Shown here: positions 52,011-59,038 of the stretch, piece by piece
Layout: every line of letters begins with the position of its first letter
How positions within the stretch are numbered: the first letter of the stretch is position 1
From: Streptomyces alanosinicus
GTDB lineage: Bacteria; Actinomycetota; Actinomycetes; Streptomycetales; Streptomycetaceae
Length of the DNA: 64,000 nucleotides
Direction of reading: 5' to 3'
NCBI RefSeq assembly: GCF_014650595.1
Contig: NZ_BMVG01000014.1
Location: forward strand, 121,353 to 185,352
Made by a program: the position numbers and the translations under genes
The notes under the pieces: model-generated
Database searches by the model: none
Seen by the model: the letters and a program-made list of their open reading frames with translations, nothing else
What the model was told of the DNA's origin: nothing

Positions 52011-52727
52011 ATGGACAACAGTAGCGGCGTCGGCGTTCTGGACAAGGCGGCCCTCGTCCTGAGCGCTCTGGAGTCCGGTCCGGCCACCCTCGCGGGTCTG
52101 GTCGGCGCGACCGGACTGGCACGACCCACGGCTCACCGCCTGGCCGTGGCTTTGGAACACCACCGCATGGTGGCACGCGACATGCAGGGCCGTTTCATCC
52201 TCGGTCCGCGCCTCGCGGAGCTGGCGGCGGCGGCCGGCGAGGACCGCCTGCTCGCGACGGCGGGCCCCGTGCTCACCCACCTCCGTGATGTCACCGGCGA
52301 GAGTGCGCAGCTCTACCGTCGCCAGGGTGACATGCGGATCTGTGTGGCCGCGGCGGAACGCCTGTCCGGCCTTCGGGACACCGTCCCGGTCGGCTCCACG
52401 CTGACGATGAAGGCCGGCTCCTCGGCGCAGATCCTGATGGCCTGGGAGGAGCCCGAGCGGCTGCACCGCGGCCTGCAGGGCGCCCGCTTCACGGCGACGG
52501 CCCTGTCGGGCGTACGGCGGCGGGGCTGGGCCCAGTCCATCGGCGAGCGCGAGCCCGGCGTCGCCTCCGTCTCCGCGCCCGTGCGCGGCCCCTCCAACCG
52601 CGTGGTGGCCGCGGTGTCCGTGTCCGGCCCGATCGAGCGCCTGACGCGCCATCCCGGCCGTATGCACGCCCAGGCGGTCATCGACGCCGCCGCCCGTCTG
52701 TCGGAGGCGCTGCGCCGCTCGGGCTGA
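52011..52727 (+). CDS. ndgR: IclR-family regulator NdgR
   Basis: NdgR is an amino-acid-responsive regulator of leucine, methionine and sulfur metabolism and of antibiotic production. The 238-residue protein has the N-terminal winged helix (TLAGLVGATGLARPTAHRL) and the C-terminal IclR effector domain (VASVSAPVRGPSNRVVAA). It is divergent from leuCD. The ribosome-binding site is weak (ACGTGAGTATC), so the mRNA may be short-leadered; the putative operator overlaps its promoter, in line with autoregulation. Confidence 0.93.
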   Translation: MDNSSGVGVLDKAALVLSALESGPATLAGLVGATGLARPTAHRLAVALEHHRMVARDMQGRFILGPRLAELAAAAGEDRLLATAGPVLTHLRDVTGESAQLYRRQGDMRICVAAAERLSGLRDTVPVGSTLTMKAGSSAQILMAWEEPERLHRGLQGARFTATALSGVRRRGWAQSIGEREPGVASVSAPVRGPSNRVVAAVSVSGPIERLTRHPGRMHAQAVIDAAARLSEALRRSG

Positions 52728-52759
52728 GCGCGCACCCTCCCGGGCATCGCCGGGAACGC

Positions 52760-52799
52760 CGAGGAGGGCCTGCCTCAACGCCGCGGCAGGCCCTCCTCG
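52760..52799. terminator. Bidirectional terminator between ndgR and DUF4188 gene
   Basis: CGAGGAGGGCCTGCC pairs with GGCAGGCCCTCCTCG (15 bp, 10-base loop) between convergent genes. Confidence 0.88.
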
Positions 52800-52827
52800 C
52801 TCCCCCGGTCCCCCGATACCCCCCTGG

Positions 52828-53337
52828 TCAGCCGGCCCTCTCGGCCTCCTGAGCCCGCTCGGACCGATAGGCGAACCGGTCCTTCGCGTACCGGCCCCGC
52901 CTCTCCAGCGGGATCTGTCCGTGCGCCGCGGCCAGCCCGAACGCGGGCATGTCGCCGTAGATCGCCTCGTACGACCCCTCGGGCACGACATACGCCTCGT
53001 GCCATATGCCGACCTGCCCGCGCAGCTTCCCGGCCCGCTCCATGCGGTTGAGGCGCGCCCAGGCCTTGTGGTGGAAGGCCTCCGGCGCGGTCGCGTAGGC
53101 GTACAGCTTCTCCTTGGAGTCCCAGTACTGCACGACGTAGTACGTGCGCGGCGAGGCCGTCAGCAGGACGCGGCTGAGCAGGCCCCGCTCGGGCTCCTTG
53201 CGCAGATCCCTCAGCATGCGGAGCATCGCGAGCATCACCGGCACCCACAGGCGCACCGCCATGAAGCGGTTGATGCGCATGCCGATCAACAGGACGACGA
53301 CGTCGCCCTTCGCGTCAGCGGTCGTACGGGTCACCAT
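52828..53337 (-). CDS. DUF4188 family protein (haem-degrading-monooxygenase-like fold)
   Basis: The 169-residue product has the DUF4188 pattern: a strand with VVLLIGMRINRFMAVR near the start, RTYYVVQYWDSKEKLYAYA in the middle and a WHEAYVV segment. These proteins look like dimeric alpha-beta-barrel monooxygenases; substrates are unknown. ATG 53337 has AAGGGGG at good spacing, though GTG two codons earlier is in frame. It is divergent from a MerR-family gene with an operator-like palindrome between them, so it is probably the regulator's target. Confidence 0.85.
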   Translation of the reverse strand: MVTRTTADAKGDVVVLLIGMRINRFMAVRLWVPVMLAMLRMLRDLRKEPERGLLSRVLLTASPRTYYVVQYWDSKEKLYAYATAPEAFHHKAWARLNRMERAGKLRGQVGIWHEAYVVPEGSYEAIYGDMPAFGLAAAHGQIPLERRGRYAKDRFAYRSERAQEAERAG

Positions 53338-53366
53338 GACCACGTCCCCCTTGTTGGCGAGCGGAG

Positions 53367-53393
53367 CTATCCAAGCGGTGCGTGCTTAGATAG
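53367..53393. promoter_or_regulatory. MerR-type operator between DUF4188 and MerR genes
   Basis: CTATCCAAG-n9-CTTAGATAG is a 9-bp inverted repeat with one mismatch. A further direct copy of TATCCAAG lies at 53400-53407. Position and size suit a MerR-family dimer. Confidence 0.65.
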
Positions 53394-53421
53394 TGCCGTT
53401 ATCCAAGAAGGGGCGCAAGAC

Positions 53422-54066
53422 ATGCGGCTCGCCGAATTGAGCAGACACAGCGGTGTGTCCACCGCGACGATCAAGTACTACCTGCGCGAAGGCCTGTTGC
53501 CCCCGGGCCGCCAGATCAACGCCACGACGGCCGAGTACGACGAGGAGCACCTGGGGCGGCTGCGGCTGGTGCGGGCGATGATCCAGGTGGGCCGGGTGCC
53601 GGTGGCGAAGGTGCGCGAGGTGCTCGGGCATGTCGACGACGACTCCCTGCCCCGCTCGATCCGTCTGGGCGCGGCGCTGTGGGCGCTGCCACAGGTGCCG
53701 GAGCCGGATGAGGACGACGAGTACGTCCAGGTCGCGCACCAGGAGGTCGACAAGCTCCTGGACCAGCTGGGCTGGGAGAACGCCAAGCAGCTGACGACCA
53801 TCTCCCCGGCCTACCGCTCGCTGGTGGTGGCGGTGGCCGCGTTCCGCCGGATCGGCTACGACTTCGGGGCCGAACTGCTCGCGCCGTACGCCGAGTTGAT
53901 GTACCGGACGGCCGTCCTCGATGTGGACAACATGGAGACGTATGCGTCGGAGGCGGAGCGGATCGAGTTCGCGATCCTGGGGGCGATCCTCAATGAGCCG
54001 GTGCTGCAGGCGCTGCACCGCCTCGCCCAGGAGGAGGAGACGACGCGGCGGTACGGCTTCGAGTAG
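53422..54066 (+). CDS. MerR-family transcription regulator
   Basis: The 214-residue protein has the N-terminal MerR winged helix (MRLAELSRHSGVSTATIKYY, then EYDEEHLGRLRLVRAM) and a helical effector domain of about 130 residues with no Cys ligand set, so it is more likely a small-molecule than a metal sensor. The C-terminal domain resembles TipA-like or TetR-like effector bundles only loosely. A GAAGGGG sequence serves as ribosome-binding site. It should control the divergent DUF4188 gene. Confidence 0.88.
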   Translation: MRLAELSRHSGVSTATIKYYLREGLLPPGRQINATTAEYDEEHLGRLRLVRAMIQVGRVPVAKVREVLGHVDDDSLPRSIRLGAALWALPQVPEPDEDDEYVQVAHQEVDKLLDQLGWENAKQLTTISPAYRSLVVAVAAFRRIGYDFGAELLAPYAELMYRTAVLDVDNMETYASEAERIEFAILGAILNEPVLQALHRLAQEEETTRRYGFE

Positions 54067-54118
54067 CCGGCGCCGCACACGACGAAGGCCCTCCGCCGAA
54101 GCGAAGGGCCTAGTCCTG

Positions 54119-54191
54119 TACCCCCGACCGGATTCGAACCGGCGCTACCGCCTTGAGAGGGCGGCGTGCTAGGCCGCTACACAACGGGGGC
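54119..54191 (-). tRNA. tRNA-Glu (anticodon CTC)
   Basis: A 73-base cloverleaf on the minus strand with anticodon loop CTCTCAA, T-loop GGTTCGAATCC and a G-U closing acceptor pair. The 3' CCA is not encoded. Last of five tRNA genes in transcription order. Confidence 0.95.
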
Positions 54192-54219
54192 GTGGACACT
54201 GCGTTTCCGCAGGTCCGAG

Positions 54220-54291
54220 CTGGTCTACCTGGACTCGAACCAAGACTAACTGAACCAGAATCAGTCGTGCTGCCAATTACACCATAGACCA
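54220..54291 (-). tRNA. tRNA-Gln (anticodon CTG)
   Basis: A 72-base cloverleaf with anticodon loop TTCTGGT and acceptor stem TGGTCTA/TAGACCA. No encoded CCA. In actinobacteria it is first charged with glutamate by GltX and then amidated by GatCAB. Confidence 0.95.
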
Positions 54292-54312
54292 ATGTTGGTT
54301 TAGACCAGTTCG

Positions 54313-54385
54313 TACCCCCGACCGGATTCGAACCGGCGCTACCGCCTTGAGAGGGCGGCGTGCTAGGCCGCTACACAACGGGGGC
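54313..54385 (-). tRNA. tRNA-Glu (anticodon CTC), second copy
   Basis: The sequence is identical to the copy at 54119-54191 over the whole 73 bases as far as I can compare. Confidence 0.95.
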
Positions 54386-54447
54386 CCTAGCGATCCTGCA
54401 TCGACGACGGTGGGAGCTACCCGAGCCGTCCTCGCGGGAAGGATCTG

Positions 54448-54520
54448 TACCCCCGACCGGATTCGAACCGGCGCTACTGCCTTGAGAGGGCAGCGTGCTA
54501 GGCCGCTACACAACGGGGGC
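54448..54520 (-). tRNA. tRNA-Glu (anticodon CTC), third copy with altered anticodon stem
   Basis: This copy differs from the others by a compensatory pair in the anticodon stem (CTGCC/GGCAG instead of CCGCC/GGCGG), so the fold is kept. Confidence 0.95.
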
Positions 54521-54541
54521 TTTGCAGATAAGCTCTGCGAG

Positions 54542-54613
54542 CTGGCCTACCTGGACTCGAACCAAGACTAACTGAACCAGAATCAGTCGTGCTGCCAATT
54601 ACACCATAGGCCA
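54542..54613 (-). tRNA. tRNA-Gln (anticodon CTG), second copy
   Basis: It matches the first tRNA-Gln apart from a compensatory acceptor pair (TGGCCTA/TAGGCCA). It is first in transcription order of the array. Confidence 0.95.
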
Positions 54614-54703
54614 CTGGAACTCAAGACCCTGCGGGGTTCTAGTTCTAGCGTGCTCCGTGGGGTTCCGGCCTTCCGGCCCGCTCCCCTCGGCGCAGGAAGA
54701 ACA

Positions 54704-55435
54704 TTACCCGAAGGTGGACGGGGCTCCAAAACGGGTATCCGCGCGGACGAGCGCGGGGAGTTCGGCGAGGGTCGAGATCCGGTGCACCGCCACCTCCTGC
54801 GCGGCCTGCGCGGGGACCGTCCCGCGATCGATCCACACGGACAGCAGGCCCGCCTCGGCCGCGCCCCGCCCGTCGATCTCCGGATGGTCGCCGACGTACG
54901 CCACCTCGTGCGCGGGCAGGCCCAGCGCTTCGCAGGCGGCCAGGAAGGCGCCGGCCGCCGGCTTGGAGACGCCCAGCTCGGCGGCGCACAGCACCGTCTC
55001 GAAGCGGTCGAGCAGGCCGAGGGTGCGCAGCTTGTGCTCCTGGACCGTGAGGCTGGAGTTGGACAGCACCGCGTGCCGGTGGCTGACGGAGAGGGCCTCC
55101 AGGGCGGGCAGGACGTCCGGGAAGAGGCTCCAGGCGGCCTCGTAATGGACGAGATAGCGCGCGAACCACGCGTCGGCCTCGCCGTCGGTCAGCTTCCGGC
55201 CGGTGAAGACGCGCGTGCGGTCGCGGCGCTGTGTGACGAAGTCGACCTCGCCGGAGGAGAACCGGGCCCACTGGGCATCGGTGATCTCCCGCCAGCGCCG
55301 AAGGGCCTGTTCCACTCCGTCGTGCGCGCCCAGCAGGCCCTCCGCACCCAGGTGCGCACGCATGCCCTCGCGATCCGCGGTCGTGTAGTCGAAGAGAGTG
55401 TCGTCGATGTCCCAGACCACGGCTCGGATGCTCAT
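54704..55435 (-). CDS. HAD-superfamily hydrolase
   Basis: The 243-residue protein has all HAD motifs: DIDDTLFDY (motif I, nucleophile Asp), LSNSS (II), the Lys in GVSKPAAG (III) and VGDHPEID (IV). A helical cap lies between motifs I and II. It should be a small-molecule phosphatase, for example of a phosphoglycolate or sugar-phosphate type; the substrate is unknown. It lies between the tRNA array and gltX, read leftwards, with gltX's terminator just upstream. Confidence 0.88.
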   Translation of the reverse strand: MSIRAVVWDIDDTLFDYTTADREGMRAHLGAEGLLGAHDGVEQALRRWREITDAQWARFSSGEVDFVTQRRDRTRVFTGRKLTDGEADAWFARYLVHYEAAWSLFPDVLPALEALSVSHRHAVLSNSSLTVQEHKLRTLGLLDRFETVLCAAELGVSKPAAGAFLAACEALGLPAHEVAYVGDHPEIDGRGAAEAGLLSVWIDRGTVPAQAAQEVAVHRISTLAELPALVRADTRFGAPSTFG

Positions 55436-55503
55436 GATCCGACGGTAACGCGGGGACGGGGTGGGCGCGCCGGTTTCCGCGGTCCCGACCGCCCGCGGCC
55501 AAG

Positions 55504-55545
55504 CGTGAGGGGCGGCACCCGGGAATCCGGATGCCGCCCCTCACG
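55504..55545 (-). terminator. Terminator of gltX
   Basis: CGTGAGGGGCGGCA pairs with TGCCGCCCCTCACG (14 bp) 13 bases past the gltX stop codon; the 14-base loop has its own CCGG pairing. Confidence 0.88.
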
Positions 55546-55557
55546 TGCGGTGATCGG

Positions 55558-57042
55558 TTACGCGGTGAGCTTCGCCAGGGCCGCGTCGATGCGGGCCAGC
55601 GTCTTCTCCTTGCCCAGGACTTCCAGGGACTCGAAGAGCGGCAGGCCGACGGTGCGGCCGGTGACGGCGACGCGGACCGGGGCCTGGGCCTTGCCGAGCT
55701 TGAGGCCGTGGGCCTCGCCGGCGGCCAGGACGGCCTCCTTGAGGGACTCGGCGGAGGTCCAGTCCGCGGAGTCCAGCTTCTCGCGGGCCGTGCGGAGCAG
55801 GGCGTCGGAGCCCTCCTTCATGGCCTTCGTCCAGGACGCCTCGTCGGAGACCGGCTCCGCCAGGAACAGGAAGTCGACGTTGTCGGTGATCTCGGAGAGC
55901 ACCTTGAGGCGGGTCTGGGCGTGCGGGGCGATCGCGGCCCACTTGGCCTCGTCGAAGTCCTCCGGCGCCCAGGGGGCGAACGGGGCCTTCAGCCAGGGGG
56001 CACAGCGCGTGGTGAACTCCTTCACATCCAGCATGCGGATGTGGTCGCCGTTGATCGCCTCGCACTTCTTCAGGTCGAAGCGCGCCGGGTTGGGGTTCAC
56101 ATCGGAGATGTCGAAGGCGGCGACCATCTCCTCGATCGTGAAGATGTCCTTGTCCGCGGAGAGCGACCAGCCCAGCAGAGACAGGTAGTTGAGCAGGCCC
56201 TCGGGTAGGAAGCCCTGCTCGCGGTAGAGGTTCAGGGAGGACTGCGGGTCGCGCTTGGACAGCTTCTTGTTGCCCTCGCCCATCACGTACGGCAGATGGC
56301 CGAAGGCGGGGGTCTGCTTGGCGATGCCCAGCTCGGCCAGCGCCGCGTACAGCGCGATCTGGCGCGGGGTGGAGGAGAGCAGGTCCTCGCCGCGCAGGAC
56401 GTGGGTGATCTCCATCAGGGCGTCGTCGACCGGGTTGACCAGCGTGTACAGCGGGGCGCCGTTCGCGCGGACGATGCCGTAGTCCGGCACGTTCTCCGGG
56501 GTGAAGGTCAGCTCGCCGCGGACCAGGTCCGTGAACGTGATCGTCTCGTCCGGCATCCGGAAGCGGACGATCGGGGTGCGGCCCTGGGCCCGGTACTCCG
56601 CGACCTGCTCGGCGCTCAGGTCACGGCAGTGGCCGTCGTAGCCGGAGGGCTTGCCGGCGGCGCGGGCGGCCTCGCGGCGGGTGTCCAGCTCGTCCTGGGA
56701 GCAGTAGCAGTGGTAGGCGCGGCCGGCGTCGAGCAGCTTCTGCGCGACGTCCCGGTAGATGTCCATGCGCTGCGACTGCCGGTACGGCGCGTGCGGCCCG
56801 CCGACCTCGGGGCCCTCGTCCCAGTCGAAGCCGAGCCAGCTCATCGCGTCGAGGAGCTGGTGGTACGACTCCTCGGAGTCGCGGGCCGCGTCGGTGTCCT
56901 CGATACGGAAGACCAGCGTGCCCTGGTGGTGCCGGGCGAACGCCCAGTTGAACAGGGCGGTGCGGACCAGGCCCACATGGGGGTTACCGGTGGGCGAGGG
57001 GCAGAAACGAACGCGTACGGGGGAGCCGGGTGCGCTAGCCAC
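55558..57042 (-). CDS. gltX: Glutamyl-tRNA synthetase
   Basis: This class I synthetase charges tRNA-Glu and, in bacteria lacking GlnRS, also tRNA-Gln. The 494-residue protein has the HIGH-type motif PSPTGNPHVG and the KMSKS-type motif KLSKR. The C-terminal anticodon-binding half is of the bacterial type. GTG 57042 was chosen, overlapping the end of the FAH-family gene by eight bases; a TTG three codons upstream is possible. It is coupled to the upstream gene and lies 1 kb from the Glu/Gln tRNA array it serves. Confidence 0.96.
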   Translation of the reverse strand: MASAPGSPVRVRFCPSPTGNPHVGLVRTALFNWAFARHHQGTLVFRIEDTDAARDSEESYHQLLDAMSWLGFDWDEGPEVGGPHAPYRQSQRMDIYRDVAQKLLDAGRAYHCYCSQDELDTRREAARAAGKPSGYDGHCRDLSAEQVAEYRAQGRTPIVRFRMPDETITFTDLVRGELTFTPENVPDYGIVRANGAPLYTLVNPVDDALMEITHVLRGEDLLSSTPRQIALYAALAELGIAKQTPAFGHLPYVMGEGNKKLSKRDPQSSLNLYREQGFLPEGLLNYLSLLGWSLSADKDIFTIEEMVAAFDISDVNPNPARFDLKKCEAINGDHIRMLDVKEFTTRCAPWLKAPFAPWAPEDFDEAKWAAIAPHAQTRLKVLSEITDNVDFLFLAEPVSDEASWTKAMKEGSDALLRTAREKLDSADWTSAESLKEAVLAAGEAHGLKLGKAQAPVRVAVTGRTVGLPLFESLEVLGKEKTLARIDAALAKLTA

Positions 57043-57820
57043 GCTTGACAACCTTGTTGGTGAGAGTGCCGATGCCTTCGATGGTGACGGCGACCTCGTC
57101 GCCGACGTTCAGGGGGCCGACCCCTGCGGGGGTGCCGGTGAGGATGACATCGCCGGGGAGCAGGGTCATGGCCTCGGAGATGTTGACGACCAGGTCCTCG
57201 ATGGAGTGGATCATCTCGCTGGTGCGGCCGAGTTGGCGCTGCAGGCCGTTGACCGTGCACTGGATGGTCAGGTCGTTCGCGCGGGCGAGGTCCAGGTCCG
57301 TCTCCACCCAGGGGCCGAGCGGGCAGGAGGTGTCGAAGCCCTTGGCCCGGGCCCACTGCTTCTCGCGCTTCTGCACATCGCGGGCGGTGACGTCGTTGGC
57401 GCAGGTGTAGCCGAGGATCACGTCCTTGACGCGCTCGCGCGGCACCTCACGGCACATCCGGCCGATGACCACGGCCAGCTCGGCCTCGTGGTGCAGTTCC
57501 TCGGAGAACGGCGGGTACTGGATGTCGTCGCCGGGGCCGATCACCGAGGTGGACGGCTTGAAGAAGGCGAACGGTGCCTCGGGCACCTCGTTGCCCAGCT
57601 CGCGCGCGTGCTCGGAGTAGTTGCGCCCGAACGCCACGACCTTGTTGGGCAGGACCGGCGGGAGCAGCCTGACCTTGTTCAGCGGCACCTTCGTACCGGA
57701 GAGCTCGTGGTCGGCGAACGGGATGCCCTTGATGATGTCGAGGACGAGTTCGTCCTGCTTGTCGCCCTCGACCGCGCCGAAGGCGACGTTCCCGTCGATG
57801 GAGAACCTGGCGATGCGCAC
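57035..57820 (-). CDS. Fumarylacetoacetate hydrolase (FAH) family protein
   Basis: The 261-residue protein has the FAH fold: VVAFGRNYSEHA, the metal-binding acidic pair in LHHEAELAVVIG, the NDVTARDVQ segment and GDVILTGTPAGVG. Members hydrolyse or decarboxylate beta-keto acids such as acylpyruvates or oxaloacetate. Its position upstream of and overlapping gltX is conserved in many actinobacteria; a housekeeping metabolite-repair role (acylpyruvase or oxaloacetate decarboxylase) is likely but not proven. Confidence 0.9.
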   Translation of the reverse strand: MRIARFSIDGNVAFGAVEGDKQDELVLDIIKGIPFADHELSGTKVPLNKVRLLPPVLPNKVVAFGRNYSEHARELGNEVPEAPFAFFKPSTSVIGPGDDIQYPPFSEELHHEAELAVVIGRMCREVPRERVKDVILGYTCANDVTARDVQKREKQWARAKGFDTSCPLGPWVETDLDLARANDLTIQCTVNGLQRQLGRTSEMIHSIEDLVVNISEAMTLLPGDVILTGTPAGVGPLNVGDEVAVTIEGIGTLTNKVVKRG

Positions 57821-58125
57821 GGGATCCTTGCGCCCCTTACTGAGAACCGGCGTACTGACGCCCCAGGTTAACCGGTCGGACCGCCCGGCGTTCGGCCGGT
57901 GCGACGCGGCCGCGCCGCTTTTCCGGGGCGGGAAGCCGGGGCGGGAAGCCGGTGCGCGGACCCGTGCGCGAAGCGGTGCGGGAATGGGGCGGGCCGGAAT
58001 TCCGGTTCGCGGTGTGCGGCTCGTGTCCCGGAGGGCGGCGCCCCGGGCCGTGCGGCGCGCCGGCGGCCGTGGGAGCGCTGCCGCCGGCCTGTTTCGCGTG
58101 ATCTTCGCGTGATCCCGGAGTGTTC

Positions 58126-58178
58126 CGCACGATCACCGAGGCACTTGATCATTCGCACGATCACCGAGGCGCTTGATC
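58126..58178. repeat. Direct repeat pair with 28-base period
   Basis: Two 25-base units (58126-58150 and 58154-58178) of CGCACGATCACCGAGGC followed by RCTTGATC differ at one base and are 3 bases apart. They sit upstream of the FAH-gltX unit. Confidence 0.85.
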
Positions 58179-58207
58179 GATCGAGGCGCCCGGAAATGCG
58201 GTCCGGG

Positions 58208-58238
58208 GAATTCCGGCATGCGCCGCACCCCGGAATTC
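58208..58238 (-). terminator. Terminator-like hairpin after the 64-residue peptide gene
   Basis: GAATTCCGG and CCGGAATTC form a perfect 9-bp stem with a 13-base loop about 20 bases past the stop codon. Confidence 0.55.
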
Positions 58239-58256
58239 AGCGGAACAGGTGATCGG

Positions 58257-58451
58257 CTACTCTCCGGCCGGGGCCGCCGCGCCCACCGGGACGTCCACCA
58301 GGATCGTGCGCCGGGGGTTGGCGGTGTGGGCCGGGAGGTCGAGGGAGTGCTCCGGCAGCTCGGCCGTCTGCAGCTCACCGGCGTCCTCAAGGTGCGCCAG
58401 AGTCGTGCGCCGCGGGTTGGCGATCTTGTGGAACATCATCGTCGTCTTCAC
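58257..58451 (-). CDS. Unrecognised 64-residue peptide with duplicated ANPRRT motif
   Basis: I do not recognise this family. The peptide carries ANPRRT twice (residues 11-16 and 44-49), each followed by a hydrophobic pair (TL or IL), with an acidic Leu/Glu/Pro-rich segment between. The duplicated part is also seen in the DNA (20-base copies at 58303-58322 and 58402-58421, 18 of 20 identical). There is no signal peptide, membrane span or cysteine. GTG 58451 has AGGA at proper spacing. It stands between the FAH gene and the divergent conservon, with its own hairpin downstream. It might be a precursor peptide, a small adaptor for the Cvn complex, or a DNA-binding micro-protein. Confidence 0.65.
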   Translation of the reverse strand: MKTTMMFHKIANPRRTTLAHLEDAGELQTAELPEHSLDLPAHTANPRRTILVDVPVGAAAPAGE

Positions 58452-59038
58452 CGTTGTCGTCCTGTGGCCTCTGGTCGAAGGGGTTTGCCGAGTCGGGGTT
58501 TACAGAGTCACCCCTGTTGTAAAGCGTCAGGCTAAACATCCGATTCCCCGCCGATGACGCCAACTGCCCACGATCTATGTGTGAGTTTGCTCACGACCTC
58601 GCAGACAATTCGGTCAAATCTGACTCGCAATGTGCCCACACGAAACGGACATTGACCCACTGAAGCCATCATTCCGCTCCTGATCATGGCGACTCAGACA
58701 CCCGACACCGGGCAATGAATCGCAGAGATACGCCCGATATGTTCAGGATCGGCTTCCACGGCTGGTGACATGGCGCTCACAACCTGTCACGGAGGTCACA
58801 GCTCGGCTCACGGCCCTTGTTGGAGATCCGGCACTGTGCTGGAATTCCACGGACCGCCGCGGGTATCGAGCCGGCGCACAGGGGGCGCGACGCAGCGTCG
58901 TGTGGCGGCGAGACAGGGGAGAACCAGCGCCGGTCACTCCAGACCAACGGAGGGCGTTTTCAGGGCGCACTCCACAACGCCGACACCGTGTCCCTCCGTT
59001 CGCGCGGAGGGGCGCCTGGTCCAGAGGTTGCGACGCTA
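58452..59038. other. Long divergent control region of the small peptide gene and cvnA
   Basis: This 587-base region is AT-richer than its surroundings between 58500 and 58760 and likely holds promoters for both directions. Seen in it are TTTACA-n13-TGTAAA (58499-58523), an inverted repeat at the promoter position of the leftward gene, and GTGAG-tttg-CTCAC (58581-58594). The frame of cvnA is open from 58817, but the coding signature there is weak, so it is more likely a long untranslated leader. Confidence 0.5.

Larger units (their letters stand above)
57821..58256. other. Intergenic region with tandem repeats, upstream of FAH gene
   Basis: The 436 bases hold no supported gene. They contain a 25-base direct repeat pair and a terminator-like hairpin (listed separately), and otherwise GC-rich sequence. 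The FAH-gltX promoter must lie here; I could not assign its boxes. Confidence 0.5.

Noticed and set aside
58249..58557. 102-codon plus-strand frame with a hydrophobic segment opposite the 64-residue peptide
   Set aside because: The hydrophobic stretch is the complement of the duplicated-motif gene. The minus-strand frame has a proper ribosome-binding site and duplicated motif, the plus frame has none.
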